A stretch of DNA of 64,000 nt from JAOZTV01 sp965371805 (GTDB lineage: Bacteria; Acidobacteriota; Aminicenantia; UBA2199): contig CBDUZW010000003.1 of NCBI GenBank assembly GCA_965371805.1, forward strand, positions 115,719-179,718, read 5' to 3'. Under the pieces are notes generated by a model. That model was not told where the DNA came from. It worked only from the letters and a program-made list of their open reading frames with translations, and did no database searches. Both the position numbers and the translations under genes were made by a program. Of the stretch, positions 27,783 through 36,765 are shown in pieces (position 1 is the first letter of the stretch; the number at the start of each line of letters is the position of its first letter).

Positions 27783-28175
27783 ATGAGCAAAAAAACAAAT
27801 GAAGAAGAAGCAAAAAAAGAGACACAGAATGATGAAGAAAAAAAAGAGAAAAACGTATTAAAGGACTTTGGTGATCAAATAGGAGATTTTGCACAGAAAA
27901 CTGTAGATACCATCAGAAGCACTATCGAGCGATCATTAAGCGGAAGAAATACGGTACTTTCAATAAGAGTCAGTGAAGAGACAAGTGAAAAACTAGGAAT
28001 GTTAGTTGAAGCAGGTTTATTTAAAAGCAAATCTGAAAGTGCAGCTTTTCTAATCGAAGAGGGTATAAAAAAACAAAGCGCTATGTTCAAAAGAGTGATA
28101 AAAAAAATGGAAGAGATCAACAAATTAAGAGATGACCTAAAAAATATCGTATCAGAGGAAATTGAGACTAAGTAG
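27783..28175 (+). CDS. Ribbon-helix-helix-like protein with charged N-terminus
   Basis: A 130-aa protein starting behind GGAGG. Residues 1-30 are almost all Lys, Glu and Asp. Residues about 57-95 fit a ribbon-helix-helix fold (strand Thr-Val-Leu-Ser-Ile-Arg-Val-Ser, then Thr-Ser-Glu-Lys-Leu-Gly, then Ser-Glu-Ser-Ala-Ala-Phe-Leu-Ile). The last 35 residues form a probable coiled coil. It may be a DNA-binding regulator acting on the ATTACA boxes upstream. No toxin partner is adjacent. Confidence 0.6.
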   Translation: MSKKTNEEEAKKETQNDEEKKEKNVLKDFGDQIGDFAQKTVDTIRSTIERSLSGRNTVLSIRVSEETSEKLGMLVEAGLFKSKSESAAFLIEEGIKKQSAMFKRVIKKMEEINKLRDDLKNIVSEEIETK

Positions 28176-28335
28176 TGTAACTTTTTAACTCAGTCCAAAT
28201 TTGAATTATAGCTTTTTGATATTATTTTCTATCACTATAGAAGATTCAGAGAAAGTAATTATGCAAGAATTTTTCGTATTTTATTGACTCTGAATTTTTA
28301 AACTGTTATTATGAATAGAGGTTGTATAATAAAAG

Positions 28336-29541
28336 ATGTGGATAGAAAATATTATAAATTTTATTAAAGAGAATCATTTACTAAGACAGATAACTTTCAT
28401 ATTATTAATATTATTATTAAGCTATATTTCATATTTCGTAACAAAAAGAGTTTTTTTAAATTGGATAGGTAAAATTGTAAAAAAAAGTAAAACAACTCTT
28501 GATGATCTTATATTTAATGATGTCATTTCAAGAAGGCTCTCTTTTATACCTCCAATTTTAATAATTTATAATTTTTCCTATATGTCTCCTGATATTTCAT
28601 TCTTCATCCAGCGGATATCTCTTATATTAATCGCCTTAATCGTTTTGACAGTTATTTCTACCTTTTTAAGATCTTTGAATACCATTTATGAGCAGAAGAA
28701 ACAATTTAAAGGCAGACCTATAAAAGGTTTTATTCAAGCTCTTATAATTTTACTATATATTGTCGTAATAATAACTATTATAGTGATCATAACAGGTGAA
28801 TCACTCTTGGTTCTTTTAAGTGGACTTGGCGCTTTAACAGCTGTATTAATGCTGATATTTAGAGACACTATTCTATCTTTTATCGCCAGCATTGAGATTA
28901 CGACAAATGATCTTGTAAGAGTAGGTGACTGGATTGGTGTAAAAAGTTTTGGCGCAGACGGTGATGTCATTGACATTGCACTTCATACAATAAAAATACA
29001 AAACTGGGATAAAACAATCACAGTGATCCCTACCCATAAACTTATTGATGCCTCTTTTAAGAACTGGAGAGGCATGAGAGAGAGTGGCGGGAGGCGTATT
29101 AAGCGTACATTAAGTATAGACATAACCTCAATTAAAATTTGTTCAGAAGAGATGGTTGAAAATTATGAGAAGATCAAACTACTCCAACCATATATAGAAA
29201 AAAAGAAAAAAGAAATTTCAGAAGATAACAAAATAAATAATATTGATATGAACAGCAATCTTGTTAATGGCAGAAGACTAACAAATATAGGCACCTTTAG
29301 AGCTTATATTGAAGCCTATTTACAAAATCACTCTAAGATTAATAATGATATGACTTTTTTAGTACGTCAACTTCAACCAGGACCTGAAGGTCTGCCAATT
29401 GAGATCTATGTGTTTTCCACCGATATAAGATGGTCATACTATGAAGCTATACAGTCAGACATTTTTGATCATATTCTTTCAGTCGTTAATGAGTTTGATT
29501 TAAAGATCTTTCAATATTCTGCAAATACAACGCCCTATTAA
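28336..29541 (+). CDS. MscS-family mechanosensitive channel (YbdG-like)
   Basis: A 401-aa protein with five hydrophobic segments in the first 190 residues. The pore-lining helix is Leu-Ser-Gly-Leu-Gly-Ala-Leu-Thr-Ala-Val-Leu-Met-Leu-Ile-Phe-Arg-Asp. A beta domain follows, with Val-Arg-Val-Gly-Asp-Trp-Ile and Asn-Trp-Asp-Lys-Thr-Ile-Thr-Val-Ile-Pro-Thr-His, then Phe-Lys-Asn-Trp-Arg-Gly-Met. The last features and the insertion in the C-terminal cytoplasmic region place it with YbdG/MscM rather than the short MscS. It would release solutes on hypo-osmotic shock. Confidence 0.9.
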   Translation: MWIENIINFIKENHLLRQITFILLILLLSYISYFVTKRVFLNWIGKIVKKSKTTLDDLIFNDVISRRLSFIPPILIIYNFSYMSPDISFFIQRISLILIALIVLTVISTFLRSLNTIYEQKKQFKGRPIKGFIQALIILLYIVVIITIIVIITGESLLVLLSGLGALTAVLMLIFRDTILSFIASIEITTNDLVRVGDWIGVKSFGADGDVIDIALHTIKIQNWDKTITVIPTHKLIDASFKNWRGMRESGGRRIKRTLSIDITSIKICSEEMVENYEKIKLLQPYIEKKKKEISEDNKINNIDMNSNLVNGRRLTNIGTFRAYIEAYLQNHSKINNDMTFLVRQLQPGPEGLPIEIYVFSTDIRWSYYEAIQSDIFDHILSVVNEFDLKIFQYSANTTPY

Positions 29542-29733
29542 CGAATATCATTTTTTTTACCTGAAATTACATCATCCAGTAATATCCTTTTTTAAAATCA
29601 AAAATTTTTTATGGCTGGAAAGAAAGCCAAAGCGTTGCGATAATTGGTAGATTCGAGTAAAATTATACTATGCAAAACAATTTATCAATATTAATTCAAA
29701 AAATATTTTTTTTTACCCGGGACTCTAATTAAG

Positions 29734-30630
29734 ATGAGGGTATTTACCAAAATTCCAAAAACATCAAGCCGCATCATTATGTTCATCCTTTTAGTCGTCA
29801 TTGCCCTGATGACAGCTTCTTATTTTCAGGAACTATATATCCGATTTCTTATACTATTTTCGACAATACCTACATTTATCCTCTTGTCTCTAAACAAAAC
29901 CGGTATTGATCGCTTTAAGGTTGTATCAAAGCGCCTCCCCCCCCTTTGGGAAGGTTTTCTGAAGGCTAATTCACTATATTATCCCTTACTAAGTCCTATG
30001 GCAAAAAAGCGCTTTACCAAAGACATAAGAATACTGATGGCACAGTTGCGCATAGAGAGCACTTCCGGTGAAGAGACAGGATGGGAGAATCGATTGTTTA
30101 TCGCCATTGGTCTTGCAACGGTTCTCATAGGCAGACCATCCTGGGAGCTACCGCTTCCAGAGCAAATCTTATTGATGCCGGGAGACTGTTTCGATGAAAA
30201 CATACAACCGGGTAATGGTAATTACGCAGCAGCAGCCACGATAGAAACCCTATATCTGACAGAACAGAGTTTACGCATTTCCTTTGGTCATAGAAGTGAC
30301 GGCTATAATAATATCTTCCATGAAATTGCTCATTATTTGGATATGGAAGACGGCAGGAAGGAAGGCCGACCATTCATTTTTAGATTTCATTATAAAAAGA
30401 ATTTTTTTTATTCTGAATGGCGGAAGATATTTGACCGAGAATTTGAAAGGATAAAAAAAGGAGGCTCGGGATTTCGTTCACACGCCACCAAAAGTCCCAG
30501 TGAACTTTTTGCCTGCGCAACCGAGTTGTTCTTTGAATCTCCAACTGGGTTAAAAGATCTCAGCCCCAACATATACAAACTCTTCCTGAGATTTTACAAT
30601 TTTGATCCAATTGGAATCCTGCATAAATGA
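29734..30630 (+). CDS. MtfA-like zinc peptidase (M90 family)
   Basis: A 298-aa protein with two hydrophobic N-terminal segments (about 13-30 and 35-52). The peptidase domain has His196-Glu-Ile-Ala-His200-Tyr-Leu-Asp, and Pro-Ser-Glu-Leu-Phe-Ala-Cys-Ala-Thr-Glu-Leu-Phe-Phe-Glu near 255-268 supplies the third ligand. MtfA in E. coli is cytosolic and interacts with Mlc; this version appears membrane-anchored. Its base composition is visibly less AT-rich than neighbours, including a run of C at 29936-29944, hinting at a different origin. The RBS is weak. Confidence 0.8.
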   Translation: MRVFTKIPKTSSRIIMFILLVVIALMTASYFQELYIRFLILFSTIPTFILLSLNKTGIDRFKVVSKRLPPLWEGFLKANSLYYPLLSPMAKKRFTKDIRILMAQLRIESTSGEETGWENRLFIAIGLATVLIGRPSWELPLPEQILLMPGDCFDENIQPGNGNYAAAATIETLYLTEQSLRISFGHRSDGYNNIFHEIAHYLDMEDGRKEGRPFIFRFHYKKNFFYSEWRKIFDREFERIKKGGSGFRSHATKSPSELFACATELFFESPTGLKDLSPNIYKLFLRFYNFDPIGILHK

Positions 30631-30652
30631 CCATCAAATTAAATACAAACAA

Positions 30653-30672
30653 TTTTTTTGTACCAGTCAAGA
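30653..30672 (+). repeat. Loose copy of the GTGCCAGTCAAGA intergenic motif
   Basis: TTTTTTTGTACCAGTCAAGA lies directly after the MtfA-like gene. It differs from the 12272 and 40612 copies by small changes (GTACC for GTGCC). It sits in a 144-nt gap between convergent genes. Confidence 0.4.
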
Positions 30673-30774
30673 GTTCCTAACCCCTGTTTACTCATACGAT
30701 TACCCTTTTTTTATCTCCACTTACTCTATATACTGGAAACAATCCAAAATATGAAGCCAAATATTTATATGTTG

Positions 30775-31875
30775 TTATTCATCTCCAAACGACATACCTA
30801 TTCCACGTGCAGTTTTAACTAAAGAAGAATCTTGTTTCACAATATTATATTTACTAATAGCTTCTAAAAAAGGAACAGCAACTATGCTGGGATGTTGGTA
30901 TGCCACCATTTTCCCATAGTTTCCTTCTAGCGCTAACTCCATTGCTTTTACACCAAATTGTGTGGCTAAAATACGATCGAAGGCAATAGGGACTCCACCA
31001 CGTTGTAAATGTCCAAGAACAGTTTCTCTCATATCAGCATCACAACCAGCTGCTTTTAGATCTTTCAATAATTTATTAGCAACACCACCTAATTTTAAGT
31101 TTGCATTACCAACTTCATCACTTTTTTGAGAAAAAACATCTCCATCTTTTGGTTTAGCACCTTCTGCAATAACAATAATAACATGTCCTTTACCATCAAT
31201 AAAGCGTTTATTTACAACATCTAACACTTTATTAATCTCATAAGGAATTTCAGGAATTAAGCAAATTTCTGCACCACCTGCCAAAGCTGAACTTAGAGCA
31301 ATCCAACCAGCATCTCGTCCCATAACTTCAAGAATAATGACACGATTGTGTGACGCTGCGGTTGTAACAAGTCTGTCTACAGCTTCTGTCGCGATTTGAA
31401 CAGCTGTTTGGTAACCAAATGTATAATCGGTTGCAGATAAATCATTATCAATAGTTTTTGGAACACCAATAATGTTCAATCCTTTTTCGAAGAGAATTTG
31501 AGAAATACGTTGAGAGCCATCTCCTCCAATACTAATAACGGCTTCAATTCCCAGATGTTTTAATTTACGAATCATTTCATCTGAACGATCTATAGATGAC
31601 CAAGTACCATCGTTTTCTTTCACAGGCCAAGCTAAAGGGCCTCCTTTTGTTGTCGTACCTAAAATTGTACCACCTTGATAATGAATACCTGAAACAGTTT
31701 TTTCATCTAATTCAATTATTTCTGTTGGTTCTCTTAATACACCATCAAATGATTGTATACTACCAACAACTTCCCAATCTTCAGTTTGCGCAGCGCGTTT
31801 AACAATTCCTCTAATTACTGCATTTAATCCTGGACAATCGCCTCCGCCTGTTAATACTAATACTTTTTTCTTCAT
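30775..31875 (-). CDS. pfkA: 6-phosphofructokinase, active-type
   Basis: A 366-aa glycolytic kinase making fructose 1,6-bisphosphate. Key motifs are intact: Gly-Gly-Gly-Asp-Cys-Pro-Gly-Leu-Asn near residue 10, Gly-Gly-Asp119-Gly120-Ser, and Pro-Lys-Thr-Ile-Asp143-Asn-Asp. Met-Gly-Arg-Asp-Ala-Gly-Trp-Ile-Ala-Leu and Gly-His-Leu-Gln-Arg-Gly-Gly also match. Gly120 argues for ATP as donor (PPi enzymes have Asp there). Lys140 is the residue found in the Lys-type group rather than the Gly of E. coli PfkA. It follows a paralogue by 22 nt on the same strand. Confidence 0.93.
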   Translation of the reverse strand: MKKKVLVLTGGGDCPGLNAVIRGIVKRAAQTEDWEVVGSIQSFDGVLREPTEIIELDEKTVSGIHYQGGTILGTTTKGGPLAWPVKENDGTWSSIDRSDEMIRKLKHLGIEAVISIGGDGSQRISQILFEKGLNIIGVPKTIDNDLSATDYTFGYQTAVQIATEAVDRLVTTAASHNRVIILEVMGRDAGWIALSSALAGGAEICLIPEIPYEINKVLDVVNKRFIDGKGHVIIVIAEGAKPKDGDVFSQKSDEVGNANLKLGGVANKLLKDLKAAGCDADMRETVLGHLQRGGVPIAFDRILATQFGVKAMELALEGNYGKMVAYQHPSIVAVPFLEAISKYNIVKQDSSLVKTARGIGMSFGDE

Positions 31876-31897
31876 TATTACCCTTCTCTATTTTGTT

Positions 31898-32965
31898 TTA
31901 ATCTCCAAAAGAGATTCCAATTCCTTTTGCTGTGTGAATTAAATCATGAGATAATTCAACTTTATTATATTGATTAATTACTTCTTTTAAATCTTTATAT
32001 GTTAATTCAAAATTTTGGTGAACAGCCATGGTTCCAAATTTCTTTTCTTTTACCAATTCAAATGCTTTAACACCAAGTTCTGTTGCTAAAATACGGTCAA
32101 ATGCAATTGGCGTTCCGCCACGCTGTAAATGTCCAAGTATGGTTTCTCTAATATCGGCTTCAAAATTTAATTCTTTTAATTTTGAGGCTAGTTTACGGGC
32201 AATACTTCCTGTAATCTTTTCATTTTTTTCTCCTATAAAAATTGCCCCTTCAGCTACTACAATATTTGCAAATCCTCGGCCGTCAGCAATATATATGGAC
32301 TTTAATTTTTTTAAGACTATATCCATATTAAAAGGAATTTCTGGAATTAGACAAACATCAGCACCACCAGCAATTGCAGCATGTAATGCAATCCAGCCAG
32401 CATCACGTCCCATTACCTCTAAAATTAAAACTCTATTATGTGAATTAGCTGTAGTAACTAATTTATCTACAGCTTCAGTTGCCACCTGCGCTGCTGTTTG
32501 AAATCCGAATGAAAAATCGGTTATAGATAAATCATTATTGATAGTTTTTGGAATTCCAATAATATTAACTCCTTTTTGTGATAATTTATAAGAAATCTTA
32601 TGGGATTCATTTCCGCCAATATGGATAACTGCATCAAAGTTAAAAACTTTTAGATTGTAAATTAACTTATCAGTGACATCTTCATTTTTTATAGACCCAT
32701 CTGCTTGCTTAACCGGATAGATAAAAGGATTACGTTTATTATTGGTAGTTAAAATTGTACCACCTTGTATATGAATACCTTCAACACGCTTTTCAGTAAG
32801 AGGAACTAATTCAAGCGGTTCAGATAAAATACCATCAAAACCATTTATACTCCCTATAATTTCCCAGTTAGATTCTTGACTTGCACGTTTAACAATGGCT
32901 CTTATAACTGCATTCATTCCTGGGCAGTCACCACCACTATTTACAACTAAAATTCTTTGTTTCAT
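31898..32965 (-). CDS. Phosphofructokinase paralogue with altered active site
   Basis: A 355-aa protein aligned without gaps to the neighbouring PFK through residue 150. Three catalytic positions differ: Asp119 is Asn, Gly120 is Glu (Gly-Gly-Asn-Glu-Ser), and the catalytic base Asp143 is Asn (Pro-Lys-Thr-Ile-Asn-Asn-Asp). Structural motifs such as Met-Gly-Arg-Asp-Ala-Gly-Trp and Gly-His-Leu-Gln-Arg-Gly-Gly are kept. The frame is open and well conserved, so it is not a simple pseudogene. It may form hetero-oligomers with the active copy as a regulatory subunit. I chose the ATG at 32965 over an upstream TTG because it aligns with the paralogue's start. Confidence 0.85.
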   Translation of the reverse strand: MKQRILVVNSGGDCPGMNAVIRAIVKRASQESNWEIIGSINGFDGILSEPLELVPLTEKRVEGIHIQGGTILTTNNKRNPFIYPVKQADGSIKNEDVTDKLIYNLKVFNFDAVIHIGGNESHKISYKLSQKGVNIIGIPKTINNDLSITDFSFGFQTAAQVATEAVDKLVTTANSHNRVLILEVMGRDAGWIALHAAIAGGADVCLIPEIPFNMDIVLKKLKSIYIADGRGFANIVVAEGAIFIGEKNEKITGSIARKLASKLKELNFEADIRETILGHLQRGGTPIAFDRILATELGVKAFELVKEKKFGTMAVHQNFELTYKDLKEVINQYNKVELSHDLIHTAKGIGISFGD

Positions 32966-33091
32966 GTTATATTCCAATTCAAACGGGTTATTTTTATGTA
33001 AATCTTGCTTTATATTACTTTAAAAGAGTGCGAAAAGATATAAAACCTAAGTAATTAACATAGTTAATATAGCATATTAAAAATAAAAAAT

Positions 33092-33330
33092 CTATAGTTT
33101 CCGATTTTTTATTAATTTTTCAATAAGAATATAGACATGTCCATTTTTTATAAGAGGTTCATTAACCATTTCATATTCTTCATTCACCTTTATAAATGCA
33201 CGGTATAGAAACAGCCCTTTTGAGGAAAAAATATCTATCTGCTATGTATTGTCCCTGACATAATATGGTGTAAACACATAAATAAGTCCATTATGTACTT
33301 CAATATTACCAAAACAATTATGTATCAATA
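33092..33330 (-). pseudogene. Remnant of a beta-propeller-type gene with an in-frame stop
   Basis: The frame from about 33330 to the TAG at 33092-33094 reads like protein: Asn-Gly-Leu-Ile-Tyr-Val-Phe-Thr-Pro-Tyr-Tyr, a TAG at 33242-33244, then Ile-Asp-Ile-Phe-Ser-Ser-Lys-Gly-Leu-Phe-Leu-Tyr. It continues with Val-Asn-Glu-Glu-Tyr and Lys-Asn-Gly-His-Val-Tyr-Ile-Leu. Such strands resemble the last blades of 6-bladed beta-propeller (NHL-like) proteins. The amber codon and absence of an upstream body point to a decayed C-terminal fragment. The rest of the 434-nt gap (32978-33411) shows only an ATTAAC/GTTAAT inverted repeat at 33054-33068. Confidence 0.5.
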
Positions 33331-33411
33331 AAAATTAATGGACCAATATCAGGAAACCCTCAAGTTAAGTTTATAAAAAATTTATAGAAAAGATTTCCGT
33401 AAATAGCCTTT

Positions 33412-35166
33412 CTAAATATTTTCCATATAGGATTTTACAGCATTACGTATAAAATCTTCTTTTAAAAACCCCAATGAACTTTCGGTTTCAAATATTCTTT
33501 TGGGTATTGATAAATTTTCATAAGAGAATCCCTCTCTGAACTTAAATTTATATTTCTCCTTGAGAATTTTCTTACCGATGTTTTCCAGATCAGTTTCTGA
33601 GAATTGCATATTTGCTAATTCCAGTGATTTCGAAACAAGGGCAGGAGAATATATTCCCCTTGCAAAGAAACAAATAACAATACTGGAAAGAATTTGCCGC
33701 CATCTTTCCTCTTTTAGCAGGGCATTTGCAACATTTTCAGCCTTCAACTCTTCTTCAGAAGAAATTGCATTCAGATCAAAACCATATCCACCACTATCCA
33801 GATGACTGTGCCGTGCACCGGTTAAATAGTTTATATGGGCAATAGGCCCTGTATGATATCCAGGCATCTCATTCCCGCCAAAACTCAACGCAAACTCCTT
33901 GCCGCCATATTTTTCTGCAGCATGAGAAACACCTTTTCCCAAAGCCTTATAAAAGTCATTAGGTGGATTGACAATCAACTGAATTGCTTTTATATAATTT
34001 GAATAATCTCCCCACTTTATATCAAGTCCCGCTGTTTCATTTTTTGAAATTAATTTTTTTTCTAACATCTCTGTAACCCAGGCAAGGATAACACCACTAC
34101 TCATTGAGTCCATTCCCATTACTTCAATCTCATCCATTAACTTTAATAAACCGGGAACTTCTGATCCTCCCAGCAGACTACCAAGCGCATATATCAGCTC
34201 ATAATCATAGGATATCATTGATGTTTTATAAAAATAAGGCTCATCATCATAAGGTTCTCTCAAAGCTGCGAGGTGAATACAACCGACTGGACAATGACTG
34301 CATGCTATTCTTCTGCCAAGAAATTTTTCGGCAATATTTTCTCCGGAAATTTCATCTGCCCCTTCAAAACAAGATTGTTGTAAATTACGAGTTGGGAATC
34401 CTTTTAACTTATTTAAGCCAAGAATATTGGAGGGTGTTCCCAGGTCATGATATTTTTTCATAACGGGAGATTTAACAGCCGTATCATAAATGTCTTTATA
34501 CAGGTTTCTGTATTTTTTAGAATCGGAAACAGCCAGAGGTTTATCACCTGCAACCATTATTGCCTTTAATTTTTTACTTCCAAAGACTGCACCCAATCCT
34601 AGCCGCCCAAAATGACGGTAGGTCTCGGTTGTTACACAGGCATATGATATTTTATTTTCTCCTGCCTGACCAATTCGCATAATACTTCGAACCCCTGAGC
34701 CGGATTCATTTTGTCTTATTATCCGTCCTGCTGTAAAACTGGATTGCATCCCCCACAATGTTGTTGCATCCCGGAAATGGACCATATTATCTTTAATGAC
34801 AAGATATACTGGAATAGAGCTGGTCCCACGGATTACAATTGCCCCATAACCTGCAGATCTGATGGCAATTGCACTTCTACCACCGGCATGACTTTCACCT
34901 AGATTTCCGGTATGGGGGGATTTGAAAAAGGCAACTGTTTTTGATGCAAGCGGCAGCAATCCGGTTAAAGGACCAACTGCAAAAATAATCGGATTTTCGC
35001 TTCCATAAGGGTCAGCGCCTTCAGGGCACTCTTCATGCAATAATTTTATTCCAACCCCGGCACCGCCAATATATTCTTTAAAAAGATCTGAACGGTCTTC
35101 AGTCCAGAATTTCTTTTTTGAAAGGTCAATGTAGAGAACCATAACCAGAAGATTTTGTTTATTCAT
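33412..35166 (-). CDS. Aldehyde:ferredoxin oxidoreductase family enzyme
   Basis: A 584-aa AOR-family protein. It would bind a tungsten or molybdenum bis-pyranopterin and one [4Fe-4S] cluster and oxidise aldehydes or related substrates with ferredoxin. The N-terminal domain has Tyr-Ile-Gly-Gly-Ala-Gly-Val-Gly and Gly-Arg-Ser-Ala-Ile-Ala-Ile-Arg-Ser-Ala-Gly-Tyr. The cluster ligands are Cys289-x2-Cys292-x3-Cys296, plus a distal Cys near the C-terminus (Ile-Val-Ile-Cys-Phe-Phe-Ala-Arg-Gly). The start overlaps the ferredoxin gene by 8 nt and has GAGG upstream; Met9 is an alternative. The substrate cannot be told from sequence. Confidence 0.9.
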   Translation of the reverse strand: MNKQNLLVMVLYIDLSKKKFWTEDRSDLFKEYIGGAGVGIKLLHEECPEGADPYGSENPIIFAVGPLTGLLPLASKTVAFFKSPHTGNLGESHAGGRSAIAIRSAGYGAIVIRGTSSIPVYLVIKDNMVHFRDATTLWGMQSSFTAGRIIRQNESGSGVRSIMRIGQAGENKISYACVTTETYRHFGRLGLGAVFGSKKLKAIMVAGDKPLAVSDSKKYRNLYKDIYDTAVKSPVMKKYHDLGTPSNILGLNKLKGFPTRNLQQSCFEGADEISGENIAEKFLGRRIACSHCPVGCIHLAALREPYDDEPYFYKTSMISYDYELIYALGSLLGGSEVPGLLKLMDEIEVMGMDSMSSGVILAWVTEMLEKKLISKNETAGLDIKWGDYSNYIKAIQLIVNPPNDFYKALGKGVSHAAEKYGGKEFALSFGGNEMPGYHTGPIAHINYLTGARHSHLDSGGYGFDLNAISSEEELKAENVANALLKEERWRQILSSIVICFFARGIYSPALVSKSLELANMQFSETDLENIGKKILKEKYKFKFREGFSYENLSIPKRIFETESSLGFLKEDFIRNAVKSYMENI

Positions 35167-35581
35167 CTTTTACCTCTTTTATCTCTGTGAGTCCAAGAAC
35201 TTCGTGGGGACAGAATTGGGCACAGATACCACAATGAATACATATCATCGGTTTATTATTATCTTTATCCCAGAAAACAGCCTTAAGAACACAGGCTTCC
35301 TGACACAAACCACAGCCAATACATGAACTTGGTTTGAGAACAACACCTCCTGCTGATTTCACCGTTAAAGCATTGACTGGGCAGACTCTTGCACATGGGG
35401 GATCTATACAAGCCCTACAAACGATAACACTGAATCCCCTTGACACTCCACCAGCAGACCTGACAAAAATAGAGGACTTGCCCAGTCCTCCATCTCCGGA
35501 TCTTCTGGAACATGCAAACATACAACATTGACATCCAATACATTTTTCAGCATCAATAACCGATAGTTTTTTTTTCATCAT
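35159..35581 (-). CDS. 4Fe-4S ferredoxin-type electron-transfer subunit
   Basis: A 140-aa protein packed with Cys motifs: Cys-Ile-Gly-Cys-Gln-Cys-Cys, Cys-Arg-Ala-Cys-Ile-Asp-Pro-Pro-Cys, Cys-Ile-Gly-Cys-Gly-Leu-Cys and Cys-Ile-His-Cys-Gly-Ile-Cys. These are enough for up to four [4Fe-4S] clusters in the HycB/DmsB arrangement. It is the partner of the AOR enzyme encoded just downstream and overlapping, passing electrons from the pterin site. No signal peptide is present, so the complex is cytoplasmic. Confidence 0.9.
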   Translation of the reverse strand: MMKKKLSVIDAEKCIGCQCCMFACSRRSGDGGLGKSSIFVRSAGGVSRGFSVIVCRACIDPPCARVCPVNALTVKSAGGVVLKPSSCIGCGLCQEACVLKAVFWDKDNNKPMICIHCGICAQFCPHEVLGLTEIKEVKDE

Positions 35582-35700
35582 AATTTCCTTATTAAAAATT
35601 ATGCACTAATATAACAAAATACACAAGTCTTCTATTGATTTATATTGAATTAATTAAAATAAATTTGGCAGGTTATTAGTATAAACAAAATGCTTTATTT

Positions 35701-36765
35701 TTAATATTTTTTTATTCGTTCAATATGAGAAACTTCTCTTACATCTCTATCAACAAAATAATCTGAAAGTAAGCCTAAAGTAAATCCGTTTTTCAGTTTT
35801 TCCCCATTTTGCTTTTGGATCAGCATAAAGCTTTTACCTTTCTTTGTATAAAACAACTCATATCCGCTGATCAGGACTCGGTATCCATCACAGGCAACAA
35901 ATAGAAAAAAATCCTTTTTTCCACAATCTGTAAAATTTTTCTTTAAAAGATCACTTAAAAGAAGACCTTCTACTTTAGCCGGTTTTTCACCTTTTATTCC
36001 TCTACCATGACCAATTTTGAACCAATTGCTTTGTTTTATTATTACCGGATTATCCAGAATGAATTTCTTTTGATGATTATTTTCTACTGCAAATAAACCT
36101 TCACTATTACATTTCAAACCCTTTTTTGTAGCTGGTAGGAGATTAGTTGAAACCTTAACTGTTCTCAATTCAATAGAGACAACATCATCAAGGTATCTCT
36201 CAGTATAGAAATCTCCGGGACATACTAGTTTTAATCCTTTAATATCACCCTTATCTCTGTTCTTTGTATACTTTTCAGGATCTTTTGCCGGTAACACTTC
36301 TTCTCTTAAAAAGGCTAGAATAACCGGATCATTATCATCACAAATTGCAAGCTCTCCATAGGAAAAATATATTTCCTCACCAGATGCAGCCTTAAAAACA
36401 ATAATAAGGTCTAAGGGTCTGTCAAACAGGTCCTGGTCACTCTTTTCAGGAGCAATGCCTTCAATGATACTGAAGACTGGAATACCATGATAAATATATG
36501 CGCCATTTAATTCACCATTTTCTAAAACTTCTCTGGTCCTGAACCTGACAGTAGCATATTTTGCAAGATCTTTATTGGTCAAAACATAATCATTTTTAAC
36601 TTTTCCAGTTATTTTCAAAGAAATTCCACTGGGGAATTTCTTATTTAACGCCTTTGGTGTTGCTCTTGAAAGTGAATCAGGCTTAATATTACTATTAACA
36701 TTGAAATTAAGAAAAACAATAGCTATTGCAAAAACAATTAAAGTAAAAAATATTTTTTTAGCCAT
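35701..36765 (-). CDS. Exported protein with two molybdopterin-oxidoreductase-fold domains
   Basis: A 354-aa protein with an N-terminal signal or anchor (residues 5-22). It has what look like two copies of the sulfite-oxidase/molybdopterin-binding fold, at about 45-200 and 215-345. Copy one has Tyr-His-Gly-Ile-Pro-Val-Phe-Ser-Ile-Ile-Glu-Gly and Gly-Leu-Lys-Leu-Val-Cys-Pro-Gly-Asp. Copy two has Val-Glu-Gly-Leu-Leu-Leu-Ser-Asp-Leu-Leu and Ala-Cys-Asp-Gly-Tyr-Arg. It lies directly between the TonB receptor and the AOR genes. It may be a periplasmic binder of a metal or cofactor rather than an enzyme. Confidence 0.6.
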   Translation of the reverse strand: MAKKIFFTLIVFAIAIVFLNFNVNSNIKPDSLSRATPKALNKKFPSGISLKITGKVKNDYVLTNKDLAKYATVRFRTREVLENGELNGAYIYHGIPVFSIIEGIAPEKSDQDLFDRPLDLIIVFKAASGEEIYFSYGELAICDDNDPVILAFLREEVLPAKDPEKYTKNRDKGDIKGLKLVCPGDFYTERYLDDVVSIELRTVKVSTNLLPATKKGLKCNSEGLFAVENNHQKKFILDNPVIIKQSNWFKIGHGRGIKGEKPAKVEGLLLSDLLKKNFTDCGKKDFFLFVACDGYRVLISGYELFYTKKGKSFMLIQKQNGEKLKNGFTLGLLSDYFVDRDVREVSHIERIKKY

